Positions 25,251 through 33,868 of a stretch of DNA of 56,067 nt are shown in pieces (positions within the stretch are counted from its first letter, which is position 1; the number at the start of each line of letters is the position of its first letter). A model generated the notes under the pieces. It was not told where the DNA came from, did no database searches, and was given only the letters and a program-made list of their open reading frames with translations. The position numbers and the translations under genes are program-made. Source of the DNA: Roseateles chitinivorans (GTDB lineage Bacteria; Pseudomonadota; Gammaproteobacteria; Burkholderiales; Burkholderiaceae_C); NCBI RefSeq assembly GCF_002761755.1, contig NZ_PEOG01000036.1, forward strand, positions 1 through 56,067, written 5' to 3'.

Positions 25251-26171
25251 GGTGCCGCTGGCGGCCTGCGCGGCGGCGGCCGGCGCGAGCGCGCGCTTCA
25301 CGGCATCGATGAAGTCCTGCGCCAGCGCGTGGGTGGGGCGGTGCTGCGGCCACAGGGCCTGGATGCGGAAGGGGACCGACACCGAGAGTGGTCGGATGTG
25401 CAGCCCCGCTCCGGCGCAGGCCCGCGCCGTCAGCGGATTCACGAGCGCGATCCCCAGTTTTTCCTGGACCAGGGCGCACACGGCGATCGCGCTGTGCGTC
25501 TCCAGCTGCAGCCGGCGCTGGACGCCGGCGGCCGCGAAGATCGCGTCGAATTGACGGCGATAAGGGTCCTCCGACGACAGGCTCACAAAGCGTTCACCGT
25601 CGAAGTCCTGCGGTGTCAGCACGGTGCGTTCGAGCAGACGGTGGCCCGCCGGCAGCACGCAGACCTCGTCGAGTTCCGCCAGCGTCTCGCTGCGCGTGCC
25701 GGGCACCGTCGCGGAGACCTCGCTCAGGCCGACGTCGAAGCGCTGCGCCGCCATCCATTCCTCGAGCAGTGGGGACTCCTGCGGCGTCAGCGTCAGCCCT
25801 GCCTGCGGATGCCGGCCCGCCCAGTCGGCGCTCGCGGCGGGCAGCAGCGCATGGGCCAGCGCTGGAAGCGTCAGCACCTGCAACCGCTCGTCCTCAGCCC
25901 GCCGCAGTGCCTGCGCACGCGCGACCACCTGATCCAGGCCTTGATAGGCGCGTTGGACCTCGTCGAACAGCGCCAGCGCCCGCGCGGTGGGGCGCAGGCG
26001 GCCCGGCGCACGATCGAAGAGGACATAGCCCAGCAGCGACTCCATGCGCGCCAGATCGCGGCTGACCGTCGGTTGGGAGGTAAAGAGCAGTTGCGCCGCC
26101 GCGGTGACGCTGCCGGCGGTCATGACCGCGCGAAAGACTTCGATATGGCGATGCGTGATCGGTAGCGACAT
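25233..26171 (-). CDS. lysR: LysR, transcriptional activator of lysA
   Basis: The 312-residue LysR-type regulator has an N-terminal winged helix-turn-helix (HRHIEVFRAVMTAGSVTAAAQLLFTSQPTVSRDLARME, about 8-45) and a periplasmic-binding-like effector domain. Segments such as the helix-turn-helix, PQESPLLEEW, DEVCVLPAGH, and THSAIAVCALVQEKLGIALVNPLTA follow the E. coli LysR sequence closely as I remember it, not just the family in general. With the divergent lysA 122 bases away, this is probably the true LysR, which activates lysA when lysine is low and diaminopimelate is present. TATGCT ends five bases before the ATG, a candidate -10. Confidence 0.92.
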   Translation of the reverse strand: MSLPITHRHIEVFRAVMTAGSVTAAAQLLFTSQPTVSRDLARMESLLGYVLFDRAPGRLRPTARALALFDEVQRAYQGLDQVVARAQALRRAEDERLQVLTLPALAHALLPAASADWAGRHPQAGLTLTPQESPLLEEWMAAQRFDVGLSEVSATVPGTRSETLAELDEVCVLPAGHRLLERTVLTPQDFDGERFVSLSSEDPYRRQFDAIFAAAGVQRRLQLETHSAIAVCALVQEKLGIALVNPLTARACAGAGLHIRPLSVSVPFRIQALWPQHRPTHALAQDFIDAVKRALAPAAAAQAASGTKRQRR

Positions 26172-26293
26172 GGCGCAGCATAGCAGTCCATATCAACTGT
26201 GAATTCAGTCCGCAAAACAAAGCATTTGATTGAATGATGAGAGGCGGCGATGCTTGCGGCAGTCTGAACTGCGTCCCCCAAAGGAGTTCCGAG
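26172..26293. promoter_or_regulatory. lysR-lysA divergent promoter region
   Basis: The part from about 26189 to 26240 is clearly lower in G+C than its surroundings. For lysA, TTGATT (26226-26231), a 17-base spacer and GATGCT (26249-26254) form a possible promoter, with AAGGAG before the ATG. For lysR, TATGCT (26182-26177) is a possible -10. LysR would be expected to bind between them; I could not fix a single T-N11-A site. Confidence 0.5.
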
Positions 26294-27556
26294 ATGCCGC
26301 AAGCCCTTACCCCCGCCCGCGAACAGCAATTGCGCATGCTCGCCGCCCGCCACGGCACGCCGCTTTGGGTCTACGACGCGGCCATCATCCGGGCGCGCAT
26401 CGCGGCGCTGAAGGGCTTCGACACCGTCCGCTTCGCGCAGAAGGCCTGTTCCAACACCCACATCCTCCGGCTGATGCGGGAGCAGGGCGTGAAGGTGGAT
26501 TCGGTGTCACGGGGCGAGGTGCTGCGCGCCCTGGCCGCCGGCTACACCGTCGGTACCGGCGCTGACGCCGTCCACTCGGGCATCGTGTTCACCGCCGACC
26601 TGCTCGACCGGGAGACGCTTTCGACCATCGTGGCCCACCGCGTCCCGGTGAACGCCGGTTCGATCGACATGCTGGAGCAACTTGGCGAGGTCTCGCCCGG
26701 TCACCCGGTGTGGCTGCGCCTGAATCCGGGCTTCGGCCATGGCCACAGCAACAAGACCAACACAGGCGGAGAACACAGCAAGCACGGCATCTGGCATGAG
26801 CAACTGGGCGAGGCGCTGGCGGTCATTGCCCGTCGCGGGCTGACGCTGATCGGGCTGCACATGCACATCGGCTCCGGCGTGGACTATGCGCATCTGGGCC
26901 GCGTCTGCGGCGCCATGGTCGAACTGGTGCGCGTCGTTCGGGCCGCTGGTCAGGACCTGCAGGCGATCTCCGCCGGAGGCGGGCTCTCCATCCCCTATCA
27001 GGCGGGCGGTGAGCCGATCGATACCGCCCACTACTTCACCCTGTGGGACGCCGCCCGCAAGGAGGCGGAAAGCGTCATCGGTCATCGCCTGGCGCTGGAA
27101 TTGGAACCGGGCCGCTACCTGGTCGCCGAATCGGGGGTGTTGCTCGCCGAGGTGCGTGCGGTGAAGACCCAGGGCCGCCAGCACTTTCTGCTGGTCGACG
27201 CCGGCTTCAATGAACTGATGCGCCCGGCGATGTACGGCAGCTACCACGCGATGAGCCTGCTCGCCGCCGATGGTCGGGAGCGGTCGCTGCGGTCGACCGT
27301 CGTCGCCGGGCCGCTCTGCGAGTCGGGCGACGTCTTCACCCAGGCCGAGGGCGGTGTGGTGCTGGCGCGGGAATTGCCGCAAGCGGAGGTCGGCGACTTG
27401 CTGGTCATCCATGACACCGGCGCCTATGGCGCCTCAATGTCCAGCAACTACAACAGCCGGCCGCTGATCGCCGAGGTGCTTGTGGACGGGGGCTCGGACC
27501 GACTGATCCGCCGCCGCCAGACGATCGAGGAGTTGCTGGCGCTCGAGGTGCTTTGA
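26294..27556 (+). CDS. lysA: Diaminopimelate decarboxylase
   Basis: LysA decarboxylates meso-diaminopimelate to lysine, the last step of the pathway. The 420-residue PLP enzyme (the same length as in E. coli) has the lysine that binds PLP at K50 (FAQKACSN), HMHIGSGVDYAHL, the GGG loop (SAGGGLSIPY), EPGR, and GPLCESGD with the active-site Cys, ending with YNSRPLIAEVL. Long runs match the enterobacterial form, including HILRLMREQGVKVDSVS and RLIRRRQTIEELLALE. The ATG at 26294 is fixed by AAGGAG eight bases upstream. Divergent from lysR. Confidence 0.95.
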   Translation: MPQALTPAREQQLRMLAARHGTPLWVYDAAIIRARIAALKGFDTVRFAQKACSNTHILRLMREQGVKVDSVSRGEVLRALAAGYTVGTGADAVHSGIVFTADLLDRETLSTIVAHRVPVNAGSIDMLEQLGEVSPGHPVWLRLNPGFGHGHSNKTNTGGEHSKHGIWHEQLGEALAVIARRGLTLIGLHMHIGSGVDYAHLGRVCGAMVELVRVVRAAGQDLQAISAGGGLSIPYQAGGEPIDTAHYFTLWDAARKEAESVIGHRLALELEPGRYLVAESGVLLAEVRAVKTQGRQHFLLVDAGFNELMRPAMYGSYHAMSLLAADGRERSLRSTVVAGPLCESGDVFTQAEGGVVLARELPQAEVGDLLVIHDTGAYGASMSSNYNSRPLIAEVLVDGGSDRLIRRRQTIEELLALEVL

Positions 27557-27638
27557 GCTCCCGACCGGGACAGGCGGCCTCGTGACGGCGTCATGACGCT
27601 TTCACTATCGTGCGCGGTTGTTTTGATAGTTTGGCTCA

Positions 27639-27675
27639 ATAGGGATTCGCAATAGGCCGCATTGGGGAATTCAAC
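27639..27675 (+). promoter_or_regulatory. Candidate OxyR site upstream of ahpC
   Basis: Reading ATAG-N7-CAAT-N7-ATTG-N7-CAAC, the region matches 12 of 16 positions of the OxyR consensus (ATAG-N7-CTAT-N7-ATAG-N7-CTAT) with the right spacing. It ends 67 bases before the ahpC start. OxyR control of ahpC is usual in proteobacteria; the site itself is a weak match. Confidence 0.35.
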
Positions 27676-27742
27676 CCCGTCGATAGCAGCGGCCCCCTAT
27701 CATTCCGTCCATCCCATCAACCCTGACTCGAGAGACCAAGCA

Positions 27743-28306
27743 ATGTCCCTGATCAACACCCAAGTCCAACCCTTCAAGGCCCAAGCGTTCCACAACGGCA
27801 AGTTCATCGAGGTCACGGAAGAGTCGCTCAAGGGCAAGTGGTCCGTGCTGATCTTCATGCCGGCCGCCTTCACCTTCAACTGCCCGACCGAAGTCGAAGA
27901 CGCCGCCGACAACTACGCCGAGTTCCAGAAGCTGGGCGCCGAGGTCTACATCGTCACCACCGACACCCACTTCTCGCACAAGGTGTGGCACGAGACCTCG
28001 CCGGCCGTCGGCAAGGCCAAGTTCCCGCTGGTCGGCGACCCGACCCACGCGCTGACGAACGCCTTCGGCGTGCACATCCCGGAAGAAGGCCTGGCGCTGC
28101 GCGGCACTTTCGTGATCAACCCGGAAGGCGTGATCAAGACCCTGGAAGTGCATGACAACGCCATCGCCCGTGACGTCAAGGAAACGCTGCGCAAGCTGAA
28201 GGCCGCCCAGTACGTCGCCAAGAACCCGGGTCAGGTCTGCCCGGCCAAGTGGAACGAAGGCGACAAGACCATCGCCCCGTCGCTGGACCTGGTCGGCAAG
28301 ATCTGA
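27743..28306 (+). CDS. ahpC: Alkyl hydroperoxide reductase subunit C (peroxiredoxin)
   Basis: AhpC reduces hydrogen peroxide and organic peroxides. The 187-residue typical 2-Cys peroxiredoxin has the peroxidatic Cys47 (FTFNCPTE) and the resolving Cys166 (VCPAKW) with the C-terminal helix that closes the decameric AhpC type. The residue before the peroxidatic Cys is Asn where Val is usual, a small departure. The start at 27743 matches the family (MSLINTQ). ahpF follows after 206 bases with hairpins in between, so the peroxiredoxin may be made in excess of its reductase. Confidence 0.96.
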   Translation: MSLINTQVQPFKAQAFHNGKFIEVTEESLKGKWSVLIFMPAAFTFNCPTEVEDAADNYAEFQKLGAEVYIVTTDTHFSHKVWHETSPAVGKAKFPLVGDPTHALTNAFGVHIPEEGLALRGTFVINPEGVIKTLEVHDNAIARDVKETLRKLKAAQYVAKNPGQVCPAKWNEGDKTIAPSLDLVGKI

Positions 28307-28512
28307 GGATCCCGCCCGAAGGGGTGAAGCGTCCTTCCAAGGAAGGACCTTCCCCCGACCGGTGATCCGGATGAGGACGTTCCTCTCCCCCTCACTGCAC
28401 AAGCGTCGTTCGCGGACCCCTTCGGGCCGCGGGACGGCGTTCGGCCGCCCCTTCAACCTGCAAGGGGGGCCGGTTCTCGAAGTCGCTTGAAGAAATTTGA
28501 AAGGAAGCAACG
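28307..28512 (+). other. ahpC-ahpF intergenic region with two hairpins
   Basis: GTCCTTCC (28331-28338) and GGAAGGAC (28341-28348) form a tight hairpin followed by CTTCCCCC. A second hairpin with CGCGG and CCGCG arms lies near 28413-28433. No gene is present. These may cause partial termination or protect the ahpC message. A Shine-Dalgarno (AAAGGAAG) precedes ahpF. Confidence 0.45.
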
Positions 28513-30066
28513 ATGTTGGACGACAACCTGAAGGCGCAGCTCAAGGCCTACCTGGAGCGGGTGACGCTGCCGTTCGAGATCGAAGCCTCCTTGAGCGACT
28601 CCGCGAGCTCCGCCGAGCTGAAGCAGCTGCTTCAGGACATCGCCGCGATGTCCGACAAGATCACGCTGCGCCTGGATGGCAACGATGCGCGCAAGCCCTC
28701 GTTCAGCCTCAAGCGCACGGGCACCGAGCAGAGCCTGCGTTTCGCCGGCATCCCGCTGGGCCACGAGTTCACCTCGCTGGTGCTGGCGCTGCTGTGGACC
28801 GGCGGCCACCCCCCCAAGGTCGAGCCATCGGTCATCGACCAGATCCAGGGCCTGGAGGGCGACTACGCCTTCGAGGTCTACATGTCCCTGACCTGCCACA
28901 ACTGCCCGGACGTCGTGCAGGCGCTGTCGCTGATGTCGGTGCTGAATCCGCGCATCAAGACGGTGATCGTCGACGGCGCGCTGTTCCAGGACGAGGTCAA
29001 TGCCCGCGAGATCATGGCCGTCCCGACGGTCTATCTGAACGGCCAGGAATTCGGCTCGGGCCGCATGACGGTCGAGGAGATCGCGGCGAAGCTGGACACC
29101 GGCGCGGCGGCCAAGGACGCGGCCAAGCTGTCGGCCAAGGACGCTTACGACGTGCTGATCGTCGGTGGCGGCCCCGCCGGGGCTGCGGCGGCGGTGTACG
29201 CGGCGCGCAAGGGCATCCGCACCGGCATCGCGGCCGAGCGCTTCGGCGGCCAGGTCAACGACACGCTGGCGATCGAGAACTACATCTCGGTGCTGTCCAC
29301 CGACGGTCCGAAGTTCTCGATGGCGCTGGAGTCGCACGTCAAGGATTACGGCGTCGACGTGATGAACCTGCAGCGCGCCGACAAGCTGGTGCCGGCGACG
29401 ACGCCGGGCGGCCTGATCGAGGTGCAGCTGGCCAATGGCGGCTCGCTCAAGAGCAAGACGGTGATCATTTCCACCGGCGCGCGCTGGCGCAATGTCAACG
29501 TTCCTGGCGAGCAGGAATACAAGAACAAGGGCGTGGCCTACTGCCCGCACTGTGACGGTCCGCTGTTCAAGGGTAAGCGGGTGGCGGTGATCGGCGGCGG
29601 CAACTCCGGCGTCGAGGCGGCGATCGACCTGGCCGGCATCGTGTCGCATGTGACGCTGCTGGAATTCGGCGATGCGCTGCGCGCCGACGCGGTGCTGGTC
29701 AAGAAGCTGGAAAGCCTGCCCAACGTGGTGATCCTGACGCAGGCGCAGACGACCGAGTTCACCGGCACGGCGGGCAAGCTCGACGGCCTGAACTACACCG
29801 ACCGCGCCACCGGCGAGGCCCGGCGGATCGAGCTGGAAGGCGTGTTCGTGCAGATCGGCCTGGTGCCCAACACCGAATGGCTGCGCGGCACGGTGGAGCT
29901 GTCCAAGCACGGCGAGATCATCGTCGACGCCAAGGGCCAGACCTCGGTGCCGGGCGTGTTCGCCGCGGGTGACGCGACGACGGTGCCGTACAAGCAGATC
30001 ATCATCGCCGCCGGCGACGGCGCGAAGGCCGCGCTCAGCGCGTTCGATCATCTGATCCGGAACTGA
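28513..30066 (+). CDS. ahpF: Alkyl hydroperoxide reductase subunit F
   Basis: AhpF carries electrons from NADH to AhpC. The 517-residue flavoprotein has the N-terminal double thioredoxin-fold domain with the CHNC centre (C128, C131), a linker, then a thioredoxin reductase-like part: the FAD site [17 protein letters not shown] (about 214-230), the CPHC redox centre (C344, C347), the pyridine-nucleotide site [12 protein letters not shown] (about 358-369), and the closing [14 protein letters not shown]. Length matches the E. coli protein (521). Confidence 0.96.
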   Translation: MLDDNLKAQLKAYLERVTLPFEIEASLSDSASSAELKQLLQDIAAMSDKITLRLDGNDARKPSFSLKRTGTEQSLRFAGIPLGHEFTSLVLALLWTGGHPPKVEPSVIDQIQGLEGDYAFEVYMSLTCHNCPDVVQALSLMSVLNPRIKTVIVDGALFQDEVNAREIMAVPTVYLNGQEFGSGRMTVEEIAAKLDTGAAAKDAAKLSAKDAYDVLIVGGGPAGAAAAVYAARKGIRTGIAAERFGGQVNDTLAIENYISVLSTDGPKFSMALESHVKDYGVDVMNLQRADKLVPATTPGGLIEVQLANGGSLKSKTVIISTGARWRNVNVPGEQEYKNKGVAYCPHCDGPLFKGKRVAVIGGGNSGVEAAIDLAGIVSHVTLLEFGDALRADAVLVKKLESLPNVVILTQAQTTEFTGTAGKLDGLNYTDRATGEARRIELEGVFVQIGLVPNTEWLRGTVELSKHGEIIVDAKGQTSVPGVFAAGDATTVPYKQIIIAAGDGAKAALSAFDHLIRN

Positions 30067-30092
30067 TCCTCGGCTCAGGCCGGCTCGCTTAA

Positions 30093-30118
30093 GACAACGC
30101 CCCGAAAGGGGCGTTGTC
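30093..30118 (+). terminator. Terminator after ahpF
   Basis: GACAACGCCCC (30093-30103) pairs perfectly with GGGGCGTTGTC (30108-30118) around a GAAA tetraloop. The T content after it is low (GTTGG), but stem strength and position support termination. Confidence 0.75.
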
Positions 30119-30145
30119 GTTGGCGCTCTGGCAGCGAAGACCTTC

Positions 30146-30202
30146 GCCCCTCTCCCTCTCCCTCTCCGCCATCGGGCGAGGGAGAGGGAGCGGGAGAGGG
30201 GC
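30146..30202. repeat. Purine/pyrimidine inverted repeat
   Basis: A 22-base pyrimidine-rich arm (30146-30167, repeated CTCTCC) faces a purine-rich arm (30181-30202) that is complementary at 21 of 22 positions, with a 13-base loop. It lies between the ahpF terminator and the convergent rarD stop, and resembles the CCCTCTCCC-type intergenic hairpins common in GC-rich proteobacteria. Confidence 0.65.
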
Positions 30203-30222
30203 ACGAGGAGGGCAGCGGGTTC

Positions 30223-31128
30223 TCACCGCCGGCTACGCCAAATGCCTTCCGCGCTGTAGACCGCGAGCGCCGACCAGATCATCACGAAGCCGACCAGCCG
30301 CGCTCCCTCGAGCGGCTCCCGGTACAGCCACACGCCCAGCAGGAACTGGATCGTCGGCGACAGGTATTGCACGAGCCCGAGCGTTGTCAGCGTGATCCGG
30401 CGGGCCCCGGCGGCGAACAGCAGCAGCGGGATGGCGGTCAGCGGTCCGGCCAGCAACAGCCAGCCGAGAGGGCCGGCGTCGCCACCGGCGAAGGCGCTGG
30501 TGCCCTGGACCGTCCACCAGATCAGCGCCCCCGCCGCGAAGGGCGACAGGATCAGCGTCTCCAGCGTCAGCCCTTCGAGCGCCCCCAGATGGGCGGTCTT
30601 CCGCATCAGGCCGTAGAAGCCGAAGCTCAACGCCAGCACCAGGGCGATCCACGGCAGCCGCCCTGCCGTCACCGTCAGCCAGATCACGCCGGCCGCCGCC
30701 AGGCCGATCGCCAGCCATTGCACCGGCCGAAGCCGCTCGCGCAGGACCAGGAATCCCAGCATCACGTTGACCAGCGGGTTGATGAAGTAGCCCAGGCTGG
30801 CCTCCACCACATGGCCGTGCTGCACCGCCCACACATACACCAGCCAGTTGCTCGACAGCAGCAGCGCCGACAGCGCGCAAGTCGCCAGCAGCCGCGGCGA
30901 CCGCAGCACCGGCCCCAGCCAGGCCCAGCGCCGCAGGACGGCGAGCACCAGCGCCACGAAGGCCAGCGACCAGACGGTTCGATGCGCGATGACCTCGAGC
31001 GCATTCACCTCGCTCAGGCGCTTGAAATACAGCGGGAACAGGCCCCAGGCGATGTAGGCGAGCGCCGCGTAGAGCATGCCGGTGCGGGCATGGGCGCGGT
31101 CCGCGGCGGTGGAGGTGTCGTTGGTCAT
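30223..31128 (-). CDS. rarD: EamA family transporter RarD
   Basis: The 301-residue protein has ten hydrophobic segments in two EamA halves and the RarD features: an opening GMLYAALAYIAWGLFPLYFKRL (about 17-38), ALEVIAHRTVWSL, SSNWLVYVWAVQHGHVVEASLGYFINPLVNVMLG (about 91-124) and QYLSPTIQFLLGVWLYREPL near the end. RarD is named from a chloramphenicol-sensitivity phenotype; its substrate is unknown. The ATG at 31128 lies just before the first helix. Divergent from the MoaD-like gene. Confidence 0.9.
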   Translation of the reverse strand: MTNDTSTAADRAHARTGMLYAALAYIAWGLFPLYFKRLSEVNALEVIAHRTVWSLAFVALVLAVLRRWAWLGPVLRSPRLLATCALSALLLSSNWLVYVWAVQHGHVVEASLGYFINPLVNVMLGFLVLRERLRPVQWLAIGLAAAGVIWLTVTAGRLPWIALVLALSFGFYGLMRKTAHLGALEGLTLETLILSPFAAGALIWWTVQGTSAFAGGDAGPLGWLLLAGPLTAIPLLLFAAGARRITLTTLGLVQYLSPTIQFLLGVWLYREPLEGARLVGFVMIWSALAVYSAEGIWRSRR

Positions 31129-31261
31129 GGCGGGCTGGCCGGGAGGGCCCGCGATTCTGCTCAAGCCGTCGGGTCCGCGTTGTCGAAGGGCTGAGGCGCC
31201 GTTCGTCGTCCCTGGTCGTCCCTCTTTTCTTGCGACGTGCTTCGTCGCAGGATCGCTGACC

Positions 31262-31531
31262 ATGGCTCACGTCGAATTCACCGCCCAACTGCACCGCTAC
31301 GTCGATACGCCGAAGCTCGACTGCGACGCCCGCACGTTGGGCGAAGCGCTCGCCCGGGCCTTCGACCGGAATCCGCGCCTGCGCGGCTACATCCTGGACG
31401 ACCAGGGACACCTGCGCACCCATGTGGCCGTTTTCATCGACGGGCACCGCGCCCGGGACCGCAGCGGCCTGACCGACGCGCTGACGGCGCAGTCCAAGGT
31501 CTACGTGCTGCAGGCCTTGTCCGGGGGATAG
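31262..31531 (+). CDS. MoaD/ThiS-like ubiquitin-fold small protein
   Basis: The 89-residue protein has the beta-grasp pattern (VEFTAQLHRYV, a helix with LGEALARAFDRNPRLRGYIL, then HVAVFIDGHRA and VYVLQALSGG) and ends in Gly-Gly, as do sulfur carriers such as MoaD and ThiS, whose C-terminal glycine is activated as an adenylate and thiocarboxylate. Here no MoeB/ThiF-type activating enzyme is adjacent; the next gene is a beta-propeller protein 86 bases downstream. It may be a sulfur carrier, a protein modifier or a structural partner. The start at 31262 is the only ATG fitting the fold. Confidence 0.75.
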   Translation: MAHVEFTAQLHRYVDTPKLDCDARTLGEALARAFDRNPRLRGYILDDQGHLRTHVAVFIDGHRARDRSGLTDALTAQSKVYVLQALSGG

Positions 31532-31617
31532 GACCAGCAACGCCCGCGCGGACCTGTCGAGAACTGCTCCGCTCGAACGTCGTCACGGATGACGCCAGCC
31601 ATCGCAAGGAGACACCG

Positions 31618-32700
31618 ATGATCACCACCGCCTGGGCCGCCACGCGCAAGGGCCTGTTCGAACTTCGGCACGACCCCGCCTTGGGCGGCTGGTCGATCGG
31701 TCGCCACAGCTTCGTGGGGGATCCCGTCAGCATGGTGTTGCCGCCGCCAGCGGGAGGCGGACGCATGTTCGCGGCGCTGAACCTCGGTCATTTCGGCTGC
31801 AAGCTGCAGGCGTCCGACGACGGCGGCGCCACCTGGCGGGAACTGGCCGCCCCGGCTTTTCCCGAACAGCCCGAGGGCGCCGAGGGGCCGGCCTGGAAGC
31901 TGCAGCAGATCTGGGCGATGGAGCGCGGCGGCGACGGCCGGCTCTGGGCCGGCACGATTCCCGGCGCGCTGTTCGTCAGCGACGACCAAGGCGAAACCTG
32001 GCAACTCGTGGAGCCGCTCTGGCACAAGCCCGAGCGGCTGGGCTGGTTCGGCGGCGGCTATGACGCACCGGGCATCCACTCGATCAACATCGACCCGCGC
32101 GATCCCAGGCGGCTGCTGCTGGGCATCTCCTGCGGCGGCGCCTGGCGCAGCGACGACGGCGGCGCGACCTGGCGCATCAGCGCCAAGGGCATGCGTGCCG
32201 ACTTCCTGCCGCCCGAACAGCAGGGCGAGGAGAACACGCAGGATCCGCATCGCATCGTCGCCAGCGCGGCGGACCCGGATGTGCTCTGGTGCCAGCACCA
32301 CAACGGGGTGTGGCGCTCGGTCGACGGGGGCGCGCATTGGGACGAGATCAAGCCACCGCTGTCAGGTTTCGGCTTCGCGGTCGCCGCCCATGCGGGCGAT
32401 GCCGACACCGCGTGGTTCGTGCCCGGCGTGAAGGACGAGAAGCGGCTGCCGGTGGACGGCGCGCTCGTCGTCAATCGCACGCGCGATGGCGGGAAGACCT
32501 TCGAGACGCTGCGGCAAGGCTTGCCGCAATCGCATTGCTACGACCTGATCTACCGCCATGGGTTGGCCGCCCATGACGACGGGCGGCGCTTGCTGATGGG
32601 AAGCACGACCGGCAACCTCTGGGCCACCGAGGACGCGGGCGATCGCTGGCAACTGGTGTCGGCGCACCTGCCGCCGATCTACGCAGTGCGCTTCGGCTGA
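31618..32700 (+). CDS. Asp-box (BNR) beta-propeller protein, sialidase-like fold
   Basis: The 360-residue protein has repeated Asp-box motifs: SDDGGATW (about 66-73), SDDQGETW (about 121-128), SDDGGATW again (about 181-188), SVDGGAHW, TRDGGKTF and TEDAGDRW, spaced as in a six-bladed propeller. There is no signal peptide, so it is probably cytoplasmic. The catalytic Arg triad of sialidases is not recognisable, so enzymatic activity is doubtful despite the exo-alpha-sialidase label such proteins often receive. AAGGAG precedes the ATG at 31618. It follows the MoaD-like gene and probably shares its transcript. Confidence 0.8.
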   Translation: MITTAWAATRKGLFELRHDPALGGWSIGRHSFVGDPVSMVLPPPAGGGRMFAALNLGHFGCKLQASDDGGATWRELAAPAFPEQPEGAEGPAWKLQQIWAMERGGDGRLWAGTIPGALFVSDDQGETWQLVEPLWHKPERLGWFGGGYDAPGIHSINIDPRDPRRLLLGISCGGAWRSDDGGATWRISAKGMRADFLPPEQQGEENTQDPHRIVASAADPDVLWCQHHNGVWRSVDGGAHWDEIKPPLSGFGFAVAAHAGDADTAWFVPGVKDEKRLPVDGALVVNRTRDGGKTFETLRQGLPQSHCYDLIYRHGLAAHDDGRRLLMGSTTGNLWATEDAGDRWQLVSAHLPPIYAVRFG

Positions 32701-32789
32701 GCGGGCCGCGTTCGCGCCGGATGCCGGCGCAGCGCGAGGGAGAGGTCGCGGGAGCGCTCCCCCCCCCGAGGGCGGGCGGGCGCCGATCC

Positions 32790-33518
32790 TCAGAGGAACG
32801 GTGCCCATTCAGGGCCGGGCTCGGCTTCCAGTTGAAGCGTCTCGCCGGTGACCGGATGCGTCAGCGTCAGGCGTTGCGCATGCAGCCACAACCGTTGCAG
32901 GCCGAAGTGGGCCGCCAGCGCGCGGTTCAGCGGGCCTTTGCCGTGGTTGGCATCGCCGACGATCGGATGCGCGATGTGCTTCAGATGGCGTCGGATCTGG
33001 TGACGCCGGCCCTGGACCGGCTCGCAGGCCATCAGCGCCAGACGCGTCGTTGGAAAGCGGGCGTCGGTGGCGATCGGCAATTCGATGCGGCGCGCGCAGG
33101 ACCAGGCCGTCTGCGCCTCCAGGTGAGGCTGGCCGGCGGAAGGCAGTTCCGGATCGCGCGCGAGCGGGTGGTCGATGACACCGGCCTCCGACGCCGGCCA
33201 GCCGCGCACCAGCGCGAGGTAACGCTTGCTCGTGAGGCGCTCCGCGAGTGCCTGGCCCAGCGCGCTCGCGACCTCGGCGCCGAGCGCGAAGACGAGCACG
33301 CCCGAGGTGCCGCGATCGAGCCGGTGCGCCGGCCACACCGGCCGGCCGAGCTGGTCGCGCAGGCGCTGCAGCGCGGCGTCCTCCTCATGCGCATCGATCG
33401 CGGTGCGGTGCACCAGCAGCCCGGCGGGCTTGTCGATCACCGCGAGGTGGTCGTCCAGATGGAGGAGTCGCAGCGGCGGTGCCGGCGCCGGGGAACTGGG
33501 CGGAGCAGGGGGTGTCAT
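32790..33518 (-). CDS. truC: RluA family pseudouridine synthase, probably TruC (tRNA U65)
   Basis: The 242-residue protein has the RluA-family catalytic motif AHRLDRGTSGV with Asp68, the preceding DKPAGLLVH (about 29-37), KRYLALVRG, and GRRHQIRRHLKHI with the late GDANHGKG turn. The latter fits TruC, which modifies uridine 65 in tRNA(Asp) and tRNA(Ile), but RluA-type rRNA enzymes are close relatives. No S4 domain is present. I chose the ATG at 33518; an in-frame GTG at 33542 adds eight residues. Neither has a clear Shine-Dalgarno. Confidence 0.8.
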   Translation of the reverse strand: MTPPAPPSSPAPAPPLRLLHLDDHLAVIDKPAGLLVHRTAIDAHEEDAALQRLRDQLGRPVWPAHRLDRGTSGVLVFALGAEVASALGQALAERLTSKRYLALVRGWPASEAGVIDHPLARDPELPSAGQPHLEAQTAWSCARRIELPIATDARFPTTRLALMACEPVQGRRHQIRRHLKHIAHPIVGDANHGKGPLNRALAAHFGLQRLWLHAQRLTLTHPVTGETLQLEAEPGPEWAPFL

Positions 33519-33712
33519 GGCTGAAGGGGACGAGACGCGCACGCCTGGAGCGCTTTTTGCCTGCTTTTCCCCGTTTCGGGGGAGCGGACGGCAACAGGAG
33601 GGTTGGCCAAAATCCTGTCATGCCGCCTGCTCATCATCGCAGCAGGCATCCCGCGTTGCCGGCCCCGGCAGCGCGGTTCCATCCGGTCAGCAGCAGCCAG
33701 CAGGAGTCCACC

Positions 33713-33868
33713 ATGCCCCAGGAGTTTCACGTCGGTCACCGCTCCCTCCTGGACCGGTTGCTGCTGGCGCTGGGCGGCGCGGTGCGGCGCGCGCCGGCGG
33801 TCCGGCTGGTCAGTCGATCTCCCCGTCCAGGTAGAGCCATGCGCCGTTCGCCCGCACGAAACGGCTGA
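33713..33868 (+). CDS. Possible small basic protein of unknown function
   Basis: A 51-codon frame begins at 33713 with AGGAG seven bases upstream. The product starts MPQEFHVGHRSLLDRLLLALGGAV and then becomes Arg-rich. The last 59 bases overlap the 3' end of the YchJ-like gene on the other strand. The ribosome binding site is good, but codon choice is not decisive and the C-terminal half looks like antisense read-through, so this is a weak call. Confidence 0.25.
   Translation: MPQEFHVGHRSLLDRLLLALGGAVRRAPAVRLVSRSPRPGRAMRRSPARNG

Noticed and set aside
30146..30202. CTCTCC/GGAGAG repeat as a CRISPR or insertion sequence end
   Set aside because: It is a single inverted repeat with no repeat-spacer periodicity, no transposase and no target duplication.
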